A DNA stretch of 64,000 nt from Plotosus lineatus (Eukaryota; Chordata; Actinopteri; Siluriformes; Plotosidae), in the NCBI GenBank assembly GCA_024760905.1, contig CM045735.1, forward strand, positions 26,295,749 to 26,359,748. The letters run 5' to 3'. Shown piece by piece: positions 10,270 through 21,944 of the stretch. Numbering within the stretch: position 1 is the stretch's first letter; each line of letters begins with the position of its first letter. Both the position numbers and the translations under genes were made by a program. The notes under the pieces are model-generated. The model made no database searches and had not been told where the DNA came from. It saw nothing but the letters and a program-made list of their open reading frames with translations.

Positions 10270-13075
10270 TTATAACTGGCGGTACTAAGATCAGCAAGCA
10301 AGTTGAAAGGTATGGACATTAAAATCTCGCCAGACTTCGCTGAGAAAATACAGGAGACACAAAGGAAATCACAGTCTTTCCTTAAAGAGGCACGTGCCAA
10401 GGACCAGTTTGCCATGTTACGATACGATAAAATTCAAATTCAAAATAAGGTGTATGAATTAGAACCGGGGAGGGAAACCCTTTCCTTGGTTAAAACGCTC
10501 CCACCCTTACAAACGAGTGATTTTGTTTACACCTAGGGGTGTGGCCAGGCTCAGAATAAACAGTGTGTGAAGTGTGCAGTATGGAACTGTGAAGGTCTGA
10601 AAAAACTTGAACAGAACTGTATTTAGAGAATTCATCTCAAAGCATGACCTGATTGGATTAGTTGAAACTAAGATGAATGTGACAACTTTACTTTCGATGG
10701 ATACAACCATTATAAACAAATCAGAGAGAGAAAGAGTAGTGCTATTAGAAACTCCGGTGTCCTATTAATACTAGTGAAACATTCTATTTCGGAGCGTGTA
10801 ACAATAATGACATCAAGTTCAATCAACATCGTGTGGGTGAAGGTCTCCAATTTAATGCAGGAAATTGAACTAATATGGGGTGTTGTTTATTTTTCGCCAC
10901 CTGGATCTAGTGAACATTCAGATGAAAACATTTTTGAAAAATTGGAAAATGACACGAGTTATTTTAGAAATAGATATCATGGATGTTTATTTTGATACAG
11001 GGAGACTTTATCAGTTTTTTTAGTCAGTTAGATCAGTTAGATTCTAAAAATCAGTTAGATTTTTTCAGCAGATAATTTAATGACAGCATTATCCCATAAT
11101 GATAGTAAAACATTTTGGAACGTTGTTAAATCTAGACCAAAGAAGATATCTAATAATATTACACCACTTGAATGGACATTATATTTTGAAAACTTATTCC
11201 ATGGCTTAAATCAATCTCCAGAAGAAAGTGATTTTTATATATACATTGCTGATTTTGTGAATTCTATTAGCGACGATTTGATAGAAGTTACAACTGACAT
11301 TGAAGGTTTGGATAGAGAAATTTCATGTCAGGAAATTGTGGATGTTATTAATCATATGCAAAACGGAACTGGCTTCAGAAAGGGTTTTCAAACAGTAGAT
11401 AATATTTTTGTTTTAGATACTATTATTACAAAGTACCTATCTCTATACAAGGGAAGGCTTTACTGTGCGTTTATTGACCTAAAGGCTGCTTTTGATTCTG
11501 TACCGCACTATGGCTTGTTGTATAAGTTACGGACTAACAATGTAAAAGGAAAAGTCTTCCGTCTTATTCAAAACATGTATTCAAAAGTAGTATCTTGTGT
11601 TGCTGTGAAAGATGGTTACTGTGATGTGTTTGATTGCTTATATGTCACCGTTATTATTTTTATTATACGTAAATGATATCATAAGAGTTTCTTGGTGAGG
11701 ATGGCGATAGGTGTGTTGAAATGTGTTGAAATAGTGTGTTGCACAATACAGGTTCTAATGTTATTGTTTGCAGATGATCTGGTAATTATTGAGAGTAGTA
11801 TTGTTGCATTGCAAAGGAGATTAGATAAAATGAGTGTGTATTGTAATAAATGACAATTGAGTGTTAATATTAATAAAACTAAAGTAGTTATATTCCATAA
11901 AGCAGGCCGTCTCAGGAAGTATGAAAAGTTTCATTTTAACGGATCTAAGATTGAGATAGTGTCATCCTATAAGTATTTAGGTGTGCATCTCTCTTGTTCA
12001 GGGTCATGGTATGTCACACAAAAACACTTGCGGAACAGGCTATGAAAGTAATCAGAGCGTTAAAACATAATGTAAATAATTACTTAAATTTGCCTGTTAA
12101 TGTATTATTGCACATTTTTGATATCAAAGTGATTCCTCTGTTATCCTATGGCTCCGAGATCTGGGGTTTCCATCCAGCTCCCAATGTTGTACGGGTAGTA
12201 GATAACTATTATAAACAGGTTCTTCATTTGGGTAGATCATCACCATGTATCGCTGCTAGCGGTGAATTGGGTCGCTTCTCAATTAGAGTCAATTTTTATG
12301 TGAAAATTATAAAATTTTGGGTTAGAATTTTACACCAAGATATTAATAATATTTTGTGTAAAGCGTATAGTTTCCAATACTTGCTTGCAGAAAAGGGCAA
12401 ACGTTGTTGGGCTCTTAATGTTAAAAATATGCGTTTTAGTTATTGATTTGGATACATTTGGTTGAATCAGGATGTTGGTTGTGTAAAATCTTTCATTTTA
12501 AAATTTAAACAAAGGTGTATCCTTATAGATTATCAAAATTGGTTTGAGAGCATTAATAATGTGCCAAATTTGAATTTATTGAGAAGTGTGAAGAAAAAAG
12601 TGAAATTTGAGGAATATTTGTCAGTTATACGAGAATCAATCTATAGAATAGCTCTATGTCGTTTTTGCTGCTCTAATCATAACCTGCTTATTGAAGAAGG
12701 AAGAAAGATGAAACTGCTGTGTCACGAAAGGTTATGTCCTTTTTGTATAATACCTAATGTGGAATCTGAATATCATTTTTGCTTGATTTGTCCATTTTAT
12801 AATAGTTTGAGAGGCGATATACTACCACGTCATTTTGTTAAAAACCCAAATGAAGATAAATTTGTTCAATTGATGTCAACTACAAATGTTAACCATATTA
12901 ATGCCTAAGCTAAATATGTCTTCCTTGGTTTGAAACAGAGATGTAATTTTTTTGTCAAATATAAAGGACTGAACATTGTATATTTTATGACACTTCAACT
13001 GTATTGTTTCACTTGTGCATCTGTAAAATGGGCCTGTGGCCCCTTTACGTAAATAAAATCATTCAGTATAAGAGG
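10270..13075 (+). pseudogene. 5'-truncated APE-type LINE (CR1/L2/Jockey-like group), inactive
   Basis: Bases 10303-10536 resemble the C-terminal end of an ORF1 (FLKEARAKDQFAMLRYDKI). Endonuclease-like remnants follow (from 10576), then reverse transcriptase in 11080-11850 (GFQTVDNIFVLDTI, YCAFIDLKAAFDSVPHYGL) and FADDLVII at 11767-11790 with both catalytic aspartates. The C-terminal part (11857-12908) has a Cys/His cluster, CPFCIIPNVESEYHFCLICP. At least five frame breaks separate these pieces. The 3' end has a perfect small hairpin, gggcctgtggccc (13030-13042), before aaataaaatcattcag. The clade is left open. Confidence 0.75.
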
Positions 13076-13431
13076 GTATTCCCACTTATACATTATTTAA
13101 ATTCGTCAAAGGTTGACTGGCTTAAGTATTTATGCATAAGTTTTTGTTTATTTGTTTCCCCCTAAAAGATTTCAGTTCATTTTTCAGTTGAGCTGTGCAG
13201 GTTATATCATACTAAAGGATGAACTACTTCTATCATTAGGGCAGCCTTAAAAATATCTTTGTTGGCGGTAACACGGCTGGTTGGGCCAAAATTGTACATA
13301 GAAACCTCGCCTGAGCATTCACAGATGAAAAAAATAAAAACATACCGGCCAGTTGTGTTGAAAAAACACGCGTGTCCCCTATCATACACCATAGTAAAAA
13401 GTGACCAAAACGAAATCAGTATTAACGCCTT

Positions 13432-13803
13432 GTGATTGGTCAATTTAATTTAAGTACTGTCTTAACAACAAAGGCGGAAAGCGTGATGGAAGGCGATAAT
13501 GATGAGGCAAAAAAAAACTGTTCTCTGGTACTATTAAAGGTCCACTGCGTTTACAACATCACATACATAATATAGCATAATGTATGAAAAAAATTCCAAC
13601 ACAATTCCCTGCTGGCCGTGATTGGTCAATTTAATTTAAGTACTGTCTTAACAACAAAGGCGGAAAGCGTGATGGAAGGCGATAATGATGAGGCAAAAAA
13701 AAACTGTTCTCTGGTACTATTAAAGGTCCACTGCGTTTACAACATCACATACATAATATAGCATAATGTATGAAAAAAATTCCAACACAATTCCCTGCTG
13801 GCC
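13432..13803. repeat. Exact 186-bp tandem duplication
   Basis: Unit 1 is 13432-13617 and unit 2 is 13618-13803. Both begin gtgattggtcaatttaattt and end ccctgctggcc, including a nine-A run of equal length. I found no difference between the units. No element boundary coincides with the junction. Confidence 0.9.
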
Positions 13804-14390
13804 TTTACAGGCAAAAAAAAAATCCTCCCTGGTGAATCTTTTTTTTTTTTTTATCATGTTATTGCCAACAAACAATTTTTTTAGCATGGCCTTATTTATT
13901 TTGGTCATTATATTATATAAAAAATAAAAACAATGTAGAAAAATTGCTTGATAATTTTAAGGTTCTAAAAAATGAATTGAACTGAACATTGTAACTGAAG
14001 AGATCTATGAATGCACATGGATAGTGTAATTCGGGGAAAAAAATACTCACCACATTCTCATGCCATTGGTTCATCAATCAAGATATCTTAAACTTGCATT
14101 TCTTTGTAATATTCTTTTTGATTTATTTAACAACAGCAAGCCAAGGCTATTTAACATTATTTTTTAATACACATTCCACCTGAAGTTTTAAGACTGAAAA
14201 AAGAGAAAATGAAAAGACTAATTCAAAGAGTTTTACTTTTAATACATTTTAATAAGCTTTGTTGCATGGACCTCTGTTAATTTTTCTATCTGTGGAAACA
14301 AGCCGGTGATGAGTCAGACCCATGTTTAAGAAAAACAGAGATGTTTATGTATTTTTATGCAAATTATGATCACCTTGAACACGAAAGTAT

Positions 14391-14394
<4 letters not shown>

Positions 14395-14458
<64 letters not shown>
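14395..14458 (+). repeat. (TG)32 in the 3' splice-site region of exon 2
   Basis: Thirty-two TG units end nine bases before the exon, leaving only tttctgcag as the acceptor with a very short pyrimidine tract. Confidence 0.95.
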
Positions 14459-14461
<3 letters not shown>

Positions 14462-14467
14462 CTGCAG

Positions 14468-14635
14468 TGGATCCAGCTGATATTCTGAAAATTTTAGATT
14501 TTCCAAGTTTGCCTGATGGTGTATCGAAAACTATAGGTTTCTGCACACACAGGAAGTCATCAAAAGGACCTGATGTGGCCTACAGAGTAACCAAAGATGC
14601 TCAGCTCAGTGCTCCTACTAAACAACTCTACCACG
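14468..14635 (+). CDS. col5a1: Collagen exon 2 equivalent: start of the TSPN domain
   Basis: This 168-nt exon runs from acceptor tttctgcag to donor gtgagt, entering and leaving in phase 1. It reads [20 protein letters not shown], then [20 protein letters not shown] and [16 protein letters not shown]. It is the beginning of the thrombospondin N-terminal-like domain found in collagens V and XI, and it carries the first conserved cysteine (GFC). In COL5A1 the matching exon follows the signal-peptide exon, which is not in the window. In the secreted chain this domain sits at the N-terminus and binds matrix partners. The acceptor abuts a (TG)32 repeat. The exon shows no frameshift or stop, and its base composition is typical of a functional exon. 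Confidence 0.93.
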
Positions 14636-15084
14636 GTGAGTGAGCACATCTTAACAGTTATTTACACACTCAGTCTGTAGAGAAACCAATAATTAAAAAA
14701 ATAAATGCTCTGTAATGTAATACTCACATGCCTGAAAGTACATTCCAATTTGAATACTTGAAAAATTTTCAGAACCTTTTTCTTATGTAACAAATGCATA
14801 TACTGTATGTATTTTTTTAATACACATAGACTCTTTCTAGTTGAACCCCATTTACATTGTGTTGTGTGTGTGTTTTAGGGGTAGGGACACCCCACTGAGG
14901 TAGATTGTCAAATTAGTTTGACGCCACATTAATCAGGAATGTACTTAAGACTGAACACTGAGGATTTAAATGAAGCAGGAACGAATGAGCGAGTGAGTGA
15001 GAAAGAAAGCAAGTAACAAGAACAGGAGAGACAGAGAGGCCCTTCAGTTTAGAATCCCTTTTGTGTTGGAGTGTATGGATGTGT

Positions 15085-15090
<6 letters not shown>

Positions 15091-15164
<74 letters not shown>
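15091..15164. repeat. (GT)37 microsatellite
   Basis: This is an uninterrupted GT run with a short GT/AT-rich lead-in from 15078. Confidence 0.95.
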
Positions 15165-15166
<2 letters not shown>

Positions 15167-15787
15167 ATAGGTGTGTTTCCACAAACACACTGAAGTCATT
15201 CCAGCAGCCTTTCCTCTGTCATTTTTCCATTTTATAAAGACTGTATTTTGTTTTTTTACTGAGATTTAGGCATTCAAGAGCACAACCTATAATTTTAAAT
15301 TAAAAGTTGCCAGCATTCTTGTCTCAAGCAAAAAAAAAAAAACAAAAAACCATCACACAGGTGGCCAAACTGTGATGAAAATTGAGGTGTATAATAAAAA
15401 AAAATCAAGCACGTGGAGTAATTGGTTTAGCAGCTTTCTAACTTTAAAGCCATCAAAAGTTTTTTGTTTTCATTAAAAAAGAGGGCTTAAGAAGCTTTTA
15501 ATGCATTAGAATGGTTCATGTCTCCTCACAAAACTCACAGTGCACAAAAAAACAGATCAGTTTGCATTTTAAGATGTAAAAACAGCAAACATGGCTTTCC
15601 AGTCTCTTTCCTAGCCTCTATATTTTTATTAACTAGTTTGACCAATTCCAAATTGCAAATGTGGACAATAATAAAATTAATAAATAAACAAATTAATTTA
15701 AAAAAGTGAATGCACAAATTATTTCCAGTTCAATGTAAAAGTACAAAAACTGCTCAACTGTCTAAGGTTTAAAATCAAAACCAACTA

Positions 15788-16391
15788 CAGTAATACCCCG
15801 CCACTTTGCGTCCCCGCGATATCTTGGGATTTCCCATCGGAAAATTAAAAAATTAAAGATTATTCAAAATTCACGAGCAGTACAGCACTACATGTACATT
15901 CAACTACGCTACCCAACATGCTCTGTTCTCCTGCTTGACTTGAATGTTCTCTGATTGGCCGTGAATCCAGCAAGCTGATTGGTCGAGATTATATTTCCCA
16001 GCATCCAACACACCTTTCCTCCCTCATGAAACAATGACTTTTATTGAGCTCAGGGGAAGCACTGGGGTGCGGGAAAAATCGTGTTCACTGTAGTGGTTAG
16101 GAAAAAAAAAAAAAAAGTCACTGGGAGAGTATCAACACAGAAATTGGTCGAGCACGGAGCTCTTTACAGCTGATAGCTGAGTGAATTCAGGTACGCTCTC
16201 TGGATTTCGCCCTGCTGGATTTTCCCCTGACCAGCGCATGCAGTGTATGTAGAGAGAGAAAGACAGTTAAACACCTGTAAGTTTGGACACGAACATGATA
16301 TGTACTAAAGCAAAGGCTCTGGAGGCACTGACGAGCCCCAACCAAGCACCAGTGCTGCCAGTGATTCTCCTTCGAGACGTGACCATGGATT

Positions 16392-16478
<87 letters not shown>

Positions 16479-16720
16479 TTGTTATACAGTATTTACATAT
16501 ATTTATTGTCATTATTAGGTGTGTAATTTATTGATATATTAATACACGTTGCCTATATGACATTAACATGCATAGAACACTTTAAAATTAACTTTTATAT
16601 GAATTTTATATAATATATCGGTGGGTGGGTGTCCTGAAGAAGTGGCAGAAGTCATTTCGCGGTTTTTCGCATTTCGCGGGGGGCTGGTCCCCATTAACCG
16701 TAAAATAAGGGAGATTACTG
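15788..16720. mobile_element. Non-autonomous pogo/Tigger-type element with internal (TA)n
   Basis: The ends cagtaataccccgccacttt and (reverse complement) cagtaatctcccttatttta form inverted repeats flanked by TA (15786-15787, 16721-16722). A long TA microsatellite fills 16398-16474. The interior 16016-16395 has no transposase; the open frame from 16283 is not recognised. Confidence 0.65.
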
Positions 16721-17389
16721 TATTGGCATCACTGTTATTTTTCTTTTTACTTATGCTTATAACAATTTACTCCCATGTCGCCAATTAAATAAGTAATGAA
16801 AATCCCATTAAATTTTCATTTTATGACATTAGTTGTAAACTTGGTATGGATTTTATAATATGGCTAAAATGTTATTAAAGTTAATTTCATTTTAAAATAG
16901 GTTTTAATAATATAAGCCTATATTTAATTATAGATAAAATCAGCATTTTACAATATTTGGCACCCAAAATACTAAAACACTTTTCAAACTGTGACACGCT
17001 GAAGATATTCAAAAGCACGTTCACAGAAAAATCTTCTGATAGTGTTCTCTTTGGTCCCGTAGTCCTTCCGCAAACGTTCCGTCATTTCCGCAAACGTTTT
17101 GTGATCATTCCTTTTATTCTGCCAGTGTTCCTTGATTTTTCCGCGAGCCCCCCCCTCTTATGGATGGTCAAAAGTTCATCTACGGATCCCCACGGAATAC
17201 TCACAGAAGGTTTGCGGAATGGTTGTGGATAACACTGAAGACTTGCGGAACACTCACGGAAGTCACTTCATGGAATAAAGTTTTGAAGTTATAATCACTG
17301 TGGTTTGCACATGTGCGCATGGTTTTTAGTTTGGAATGATTTATTGAGATGCAAATTAAAGGAACATAATGACATTATTGATATTAAAC

Positions 17390-17630
17390 ATTAACAGATG
17401 TTAAATTTAATTTTTTTTGTAAATGATAAATATATTGCACATAATAAACATATGGTAAATTACAAACATATGTTAAATTTTACATTTATTCTGCATTATA
17501 AGCATGTTGTAAAATAACATATAGTACATTACAAACATATGTTAAATTTTAAATTTACTGTACATTATGAACATATTGTAAAATATAAACATATAGTACT
17601 TTAATAAACATCTTGTAAATTATAAACATA
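17390..17630. repeat. AT-rich imperfect tandem repeat
   Basis: The motif acaaacatatgttaaatttt and variants (aaacatat, gtaaattataaacata) recur about every 35-85 bases across the segment. Confidence 0.6.
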
Positions 17631-17632
17631 TA

Positions 17633-18556
17633 CAGTCAGCCCCCTTCTTACGAAAACCCCTGAATACGAAAAATCCAGTATACGAAAAACATATTCCTAA
17701 ATTTTTATCCACTATGCACAAAACAAGTTCTTTTTACGAAAAGCGCCATAGGCGCCATTCAAATGCGCCATTCAAACATTAAAACGCGCCATTCAAACAA
17801 TGCGCGACTTGGTCTTTCATTGGCTGTCTCCCAACATCCTTCCCCGCTCGCCGCCCATTGGCCAGGAGGGAGCTGAATCTCCATAGTACTGTACCTATAA
17901 TGCTTGTTTGTCACATGTGTAAAGGAGAGATGTACTGTTGGTTCATGATTTTTTTTTTGAAAGTGCTCATTGCAGCTTATTTTTCGTTTTTTAAGTTGTT
18001 TAATTCAAGTAAATGTTTAATAAATGTGGCGCGCTCCGCCAAATGTGGGCAAAACGCAGCTCATCCGGACCTCCCATCCCTCAAGCAAACAGGTGAATAT
18101 TGAGGACTAAACAAGTATTCAAAGCGCACTTGCCTACTTGACAGATTGGAGGTCCGGACAAGCCGTGCCACATCTCAAAAGCTCTGGCGTCTTCGGCGGA
18201 GCGCGCTGCAAATGCTTAATAATGTTCAATATTGTTTGGTTTGGTTAATAAAAATGTTTAATATTTAATATTGTTTGGTTTGGTTAACTAAAAAAATGGT
18301 TAATAAAAAATGTTTAATAATGGTTTAATTTATAAATATGTTAATAAAATGTTTAAATGTATATATACAACTGAACTGGGAAGAAGGAGGGGCACGTTCA
18401 GTCTGTCGTTTGTAAACAATGGATGCTACGTCATTGCGTCATTACGTCAGCGTACTACATAGATACGTTTAAACTCAAAATTTGACTTTTTTTTTGGTAA
18501 AAAAATGTAAAAGCGAAAAAATGTAAAACGGATGAACGTAAGTCGGGGAGCGTCTG
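17633..18556. mobile_element. Pogo/Tigger-type element of the 'acttacg' family
   Basis: It starts cagtcagcccccttcttacg and ends gtaagtcggggagcgtctg, an imperfect inverted repeat with TA at both ends (17631-17632, 18557-18558). Bases 18400-18556 match the right ends of the copies ending at 38656, 40664 and 55254 (cgtcattgcgtcattacgtc, gcgtactac, ctcaaaatttgac). Inside, 18026-18205 is itself a palindrome (ggcgcgctccgcc with ggcggagcgcgc; ggacctcc with ggaggtcc), probably a nested foldback. No transposase remains. Confidence 0.7.
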
Positions 18557-18611
18557 TAACTGGTTTTGATGGGAGATTTTGATTATATTAATAACCAAAT
18601 TAATAACCACA

Positions 18612-18870
18612 ATATTAATAACACTGTGCATATAGCTATCGAGTCAGATAAGCTACTGTGACTAATAAATGTAGAAAATATTACAACAAAATTCTGACCC
18701 TACAGAATAGGGAAGACCTCCCCACCCCTACTTTCTTGTATTTCCCAATGCATTTGTGTGGGTGGTCTTCCCTATTCTGTAGGGTCAGAATTTTGTTCTG
18801 ATATTTTCTACATTTATTAGTCAAAGTAGATTATCGGACTAGATAGCTATAAGCACAGTGTTATTAATAT
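18612..18870. mobile_element. Palindromic MITE
   Basis: Two arms of roughly 107 bases pair with few mismatches: the left from atattaataacactgtgc through ctgaccctacagaataggga, the right its reverse complement. They surround a short centre of about 45 bases (ccccacccctactttcttgt ... gtgtggg). No coding potential is present. No clear target duplication was found, so the exact ends are uncertain. Confidence 0.75.
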
Positions 18871-18887
18871 CGTCTGAAAGGCTAGTG

Positions 18888-19195
18888 CTATTATTCATTC
18901 ATTTTCTGAACCGCTGAATCCTAATTTGGGTCGCAGGGAGGTTGGCACCCATCTCAGCCAACTCAAGGTGAGGGCAGAGTACAGTTTGGACAGCTCACCA
19001 GGTGACACAAATGTGCTGACGGAAAGTATATCAGAAATGGTTCTTTTGCCTGTCTCTCACCATAGAGGGTGAGCGACATGGCCTTGACAACCCACTTAAC
19101 TACAATGGGGGGTGGGGTGGCAGCAGTGACTACCTATTAATAGTGGGTCCCAACCTAGGAGTCAGTAATCCAGCACCCTACCACTAGGCCGCTCT
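18888..19195 (-). mobile_element. tRNA-headed SINE, L2-tailed form
   Basis: On the minus strand it has head, shared body and L2-type tail; on + the tail begins cattcattttctgaaccgct. The body is more diverged than in 9160-9472. Confidence 0.75.
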
Positions 19196-19486
19196 GAGTA
19201 TTCTAATTAAAGTGAATTAAATTATACTTATGAAGAAACGAGTGATCTTTGTTTTCTTATTCTTTTAGAGGGTAGGATTTTGTTTTACTATTTTTTATGT
19301 GGTAAACTTGCAAGTGTCTAAACTGCCTGTTATTTTGACACCACTTGATTATAATAAATATTCCTAATAAAAGTGCAATATTTTAAATTTGCCTTTGTCT
19401 TCCTTTACTGTACAATGATGAGAATGCTCAATATTTTGTTTTATTGATTCAGTGGCATTATCTAATTGTCTTCTCCGTTTCTTCAG

Positions 19487-19700
19487 CTTCTATTTTTCCG
19501 GAAGATTTCTCCATTGTGGCAACTGTTCGGCCAAATAAGGGCAGCCAGGCATTCCTGCTCTCCATCTATAATGAGCAAGGCATGCAGCAATTGGGCATTG
19601 AGGTGGGCCGCTCACCTGTTTTTCTCTATGAGGACCATTTAGGCAAGCCAGGCCCTGAGGACTACCCTCTCTTTCGAGGAATAAACTTAGCTGATGGAAA
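19487..19700 (+). CDS. col5a1: Collagen exon 3 equivalent: TSPN domain core
   Basis: This 214-nt exon enters in phase 1 and leaves in phase 2; the donor gtatgt splits a lysine codon completed by exon 4. The product reads [60 protein letters not shown] and [11 protein letters not shown], the beta-sandwich core of the TSPN/laminin-G-like domain. It resembles both COL5A1 and COL11A1 ([10 protein letters not shown] is closer to [14 protein letters not shown] is closer to V). No stop or frameshift is present. Confidence 0.94.
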
Positions 19701-19929
19701 GTATGTCACATTCATATACCTAAACTGCAAAAACTCATCTTAGTCTGCTACATGTGTATACATACAGGCATACATATTTTAAAACCATTTGCATGAACCC
19801 ACACTTATCAAGGACTTCAAATGGTGATGACAGTGAGATGTGCACATGAACTTTCAGATAAGTTAATGTTACGGATTGGCATGGTCCACTTTAGAGGTGT
19901 CTGAATTTGTATTACAGAATTCTTATGTA

Positions 19930-20039
19930 CTGCGATGGCCTGGCGAGCTGTCGGAGTCACCCAGAGTCTGCTGAGATGGGTGCCAGCCTTCCTGCAGCCC
20001 TAATTAGCATTCAGCGGTTCAGAAAATGAATGAATGATT
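19930..20039 (+). mobile_element. Solo L2-type LINE tail with target duplication
   Basis: The sequence ctgcgatggcctggcgagct through agcggttcagaaaatgaatg is the same L2-type tail found on half of the SINEs. It has no head or body, and is flanked by 13-bp direct repeats gaattcttatgta at 19917-19929 and 20040-20052. It is a severely 5'-truncated retroposition. Confidence 0.75.
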
Positions 20040-20359
20040 GAATTCTTATGTAAAGAAAATATATTCCTAACATAGGGCTCAACTAATATGCTTCATACAT
20101 AAATTACTTAGCTTATGATCTTTTTTTTTCTCCTTCATGTATATATGAAGGGCTAAGATCCAGAATAGTAGAACCAACAGGAAACTATTTTTGAGAAAAA
20201 TGATATCAAAGTTTGGGCAGTATAAAAAACGAACTCAGGGATAATGCGCACGATATAATTCAAGGTCATATGAAAGATAAAGGTGACTTTTTTTCGTTAG
20301 TTAACTGCCCAACTTATCCACAACTTTCAAAATATGCCCCTAGCTCATTTGGTGGATAG

Positions 20360-21180
20360 ATCACTGTAGGTCTCCACCCTTCATATATCATCCCTTTTCT
20401 TATCTGAGGTTGGGTCATGGAGACAACAGGGTGATCCGAAGATATTTTCAGGCTAGAGGGGAAAAATAATCCCTTTAGTGAGTTCCAGGTCTGCCCTGGG
20501 GCTTAATCTAGTTGGACATTTCTGAAACACCTCTAAAGGGCGGCAACCATGAGGCATGTTCATCTGATGCCACATACACTAACAGTGGCTCAAACCCTGT
20601 GTTCATACAGATGTCTGAGCTCATGAACCTATCGCTAAGGCTGAGTCCAAATGCTTTCCAAATAAACTAATTTCAACCATTAATAATAATGTAGCAGCAA
20701 ACTCATTCTTTCAGTCACTGCCCAAATCTCATAAACATAGGTGAGGGCTGGAGCATAACTAAATCAAAACATTTGCCCTTGGGCTTCACTCTCTTTTTAT
20801 TACACTGGACTGGTGCCCACAGATTCATCTGTCCATCTCTTGCTACATTCTGCCAGTTGGGAACAAGATCCCATAACATTTGAACTCCTCAGCTTGAGCC
20901 AAGGAATCATCCCCAATTTGGAAGGAGCTTGATACTCCAAGACGGACAAGGCAGTCTGAAATGTAATTTGGTGCAGAAGCAAAAAACAACAATCAGAACT
21001 TTCCCCTGCAACTTATAGTTGCAAAGGGACAGCCCCTGACTCAGGCAGTTAGTTGGGGAATTGTAAGTATCCCTCACCTAGCCTCTCTTACCCTGGGAAT
21101 CTCCAGACTGACAAAGTGTCCAGGCCCTCTCCAAGATAGAGGTGATCTCAACTATATCCAGTTGATACTGCTCAACCTTC
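20360..21180 (-). pseudogene. LINE fragment: RT C-terminal region
   Basis: On the minus strand this resembles the C-terminal part of a common fish APE-type LINE, with the block that in intact copies encodes the end of the RT and the region after it (on +: cctatcgctaaggctgagtc, actgcccaaatctcataaac, gtgagggctggagcataact, aactcctcagcttgagccaa). Frames are broken. It may belong to the same family as 25394-26690, which holds the 5' half. The assignment is from memory of the family. Confidence 0.5.
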
Positions 21181-21705
21181 CCCTGCAGTAAGGTGTAAAA
21201 AACAGCATTTGAGTAACTGTTGAATGGCTACCTAAAAACCCAAGTTGCTTTTTAGATAATGAACTGCTGAGATGATTGATTGATCTGGCGAAGCCACATC
21301 GTTCCAACATTGGATAAAATGCAAAGCAGGAATAATTCTGTCCATTTTAATAAGAGAAAGATATTTTCCCATTTGAAGAAAGACTACCAGAAGAAAGTGA
21401 TTTGTTGAAAATTTTTCATAATGAGAGAGCAAGTTAATGAGCATGATTGACCAAAATGGGAGTAGGCAGACTGCCATAACTACAGGCTTTACTAGCATTT
21501 AAGTTGCAAAACAATGATTTTATTTTAGGAAAAATCAGTAGAATAGATGATAACACGGATCCAGAATCTGGTTGGGCAGACATCAAATGAAAACACAATA
21601 AAGAAGTACTGATAAACAAATTTGTTTGTGTGTAAGGATATTTGACAGTTGCATATAAAGAGGCTACTTTTGTAATATGATTCAAACATTTTTGGGGTTT
21701 TCTTA

Positions 21706-21706
<1 letters not shown>

Positions 21707-21760
<54 letters not shown>
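21707..21760 (+). repeat. (TG)27 ending three bases before exon 4
   Basis: The acceptor tag follows the repeat immediately, so exon 4 has no ordinary pyrimidine tract within 54 bases. Confidence 0.95.
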
Positions 21761-21763
<3 letters not shown>

Positions 21764-21926
21764 GTGGCACCGTGTAGCATTTAGCATCCATAAGCAGAGT
21801 GTTACACTGATTGTGGACTGTAAGAAACAGACAACAAGGAAGTTAGCACGAAGTCCAAGGCCCATCATTGACACTAAGGGCATTGTGGTGTTTGGTACAC
21901 GCATTCTGGATGAAGAAGTGTTTGAG
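21764..21926 (+). CDS. col5a1: Collagen exon 4 equivalent: TSPN domain, third segment
   Basis: This 163-nt exon enters in phase 2 and leaves in phase 0 at donor gtgaga. It reads [40 protein letters not shown] and [14 protein letters not shown]. The cysteine in VDCK is the second conserved one of the TSPN domain. The start was set by the tag acceptor right after (TG)27 and by completing the split lysine codon from exon 3. An (AC)n run begins 18 bases after the donor, so the exon lies between complementary repeats. Skipping this exon would shift the frame. Confidence 0.94.
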
Positions 21927-21939
21927 GTGAGAAAATCTG

Positions 21940-21944
<5 letters not shown>

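Larger units (their letters stand above)
1..14467 (+). other. Intron sequence upstream of the first exon in the window
   Basis: By homology this is the end of intron 1 of the collagen gene; it ends at the acceptor before 14468. No host exon is seen. Apart from the elements listed separately, the following stretches hold only AT-rich sequence with no recognised feature: 626-955, 1747-2112, 5728-6955, 7740-8287, 8661-9160, 9484-10270, 13081-13431 and 13804-14394. The stretch 2531-2850 is T-rich with low-complexity Tyr/Leu/Phe-type open frames that look like an old LINE 3' end, but I could not assign it. Confidence 0.6.
14636..19486 (+). other. Intron between exons 2 and 3
   Basis: This intron is bounded by gtgagt and ttcttcag. 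Recognisable parts are a (GT)n run, pogo-type elements, a palindromic MITE and a SINE, listed separately. Bases 14640-15090, 15165-15787, 16723-17390 and 19201-19486 show nothing recognised. Bases 17050-17260 carry several cggaa/ttccg motifs in both orientations without a clear boundary. Confidence 0.75.
19701..21763 (+). other. Intron between exons 3 and 4
   Basis: It contains a solo L2-type tail (19930-20039), a minus-strand LINE fragment (20360-21180) and the (TG)27 run directly before exon 4. Bases 20053-20360 and 21181-21706 show nothing else recognised. Confidence 0.75.
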
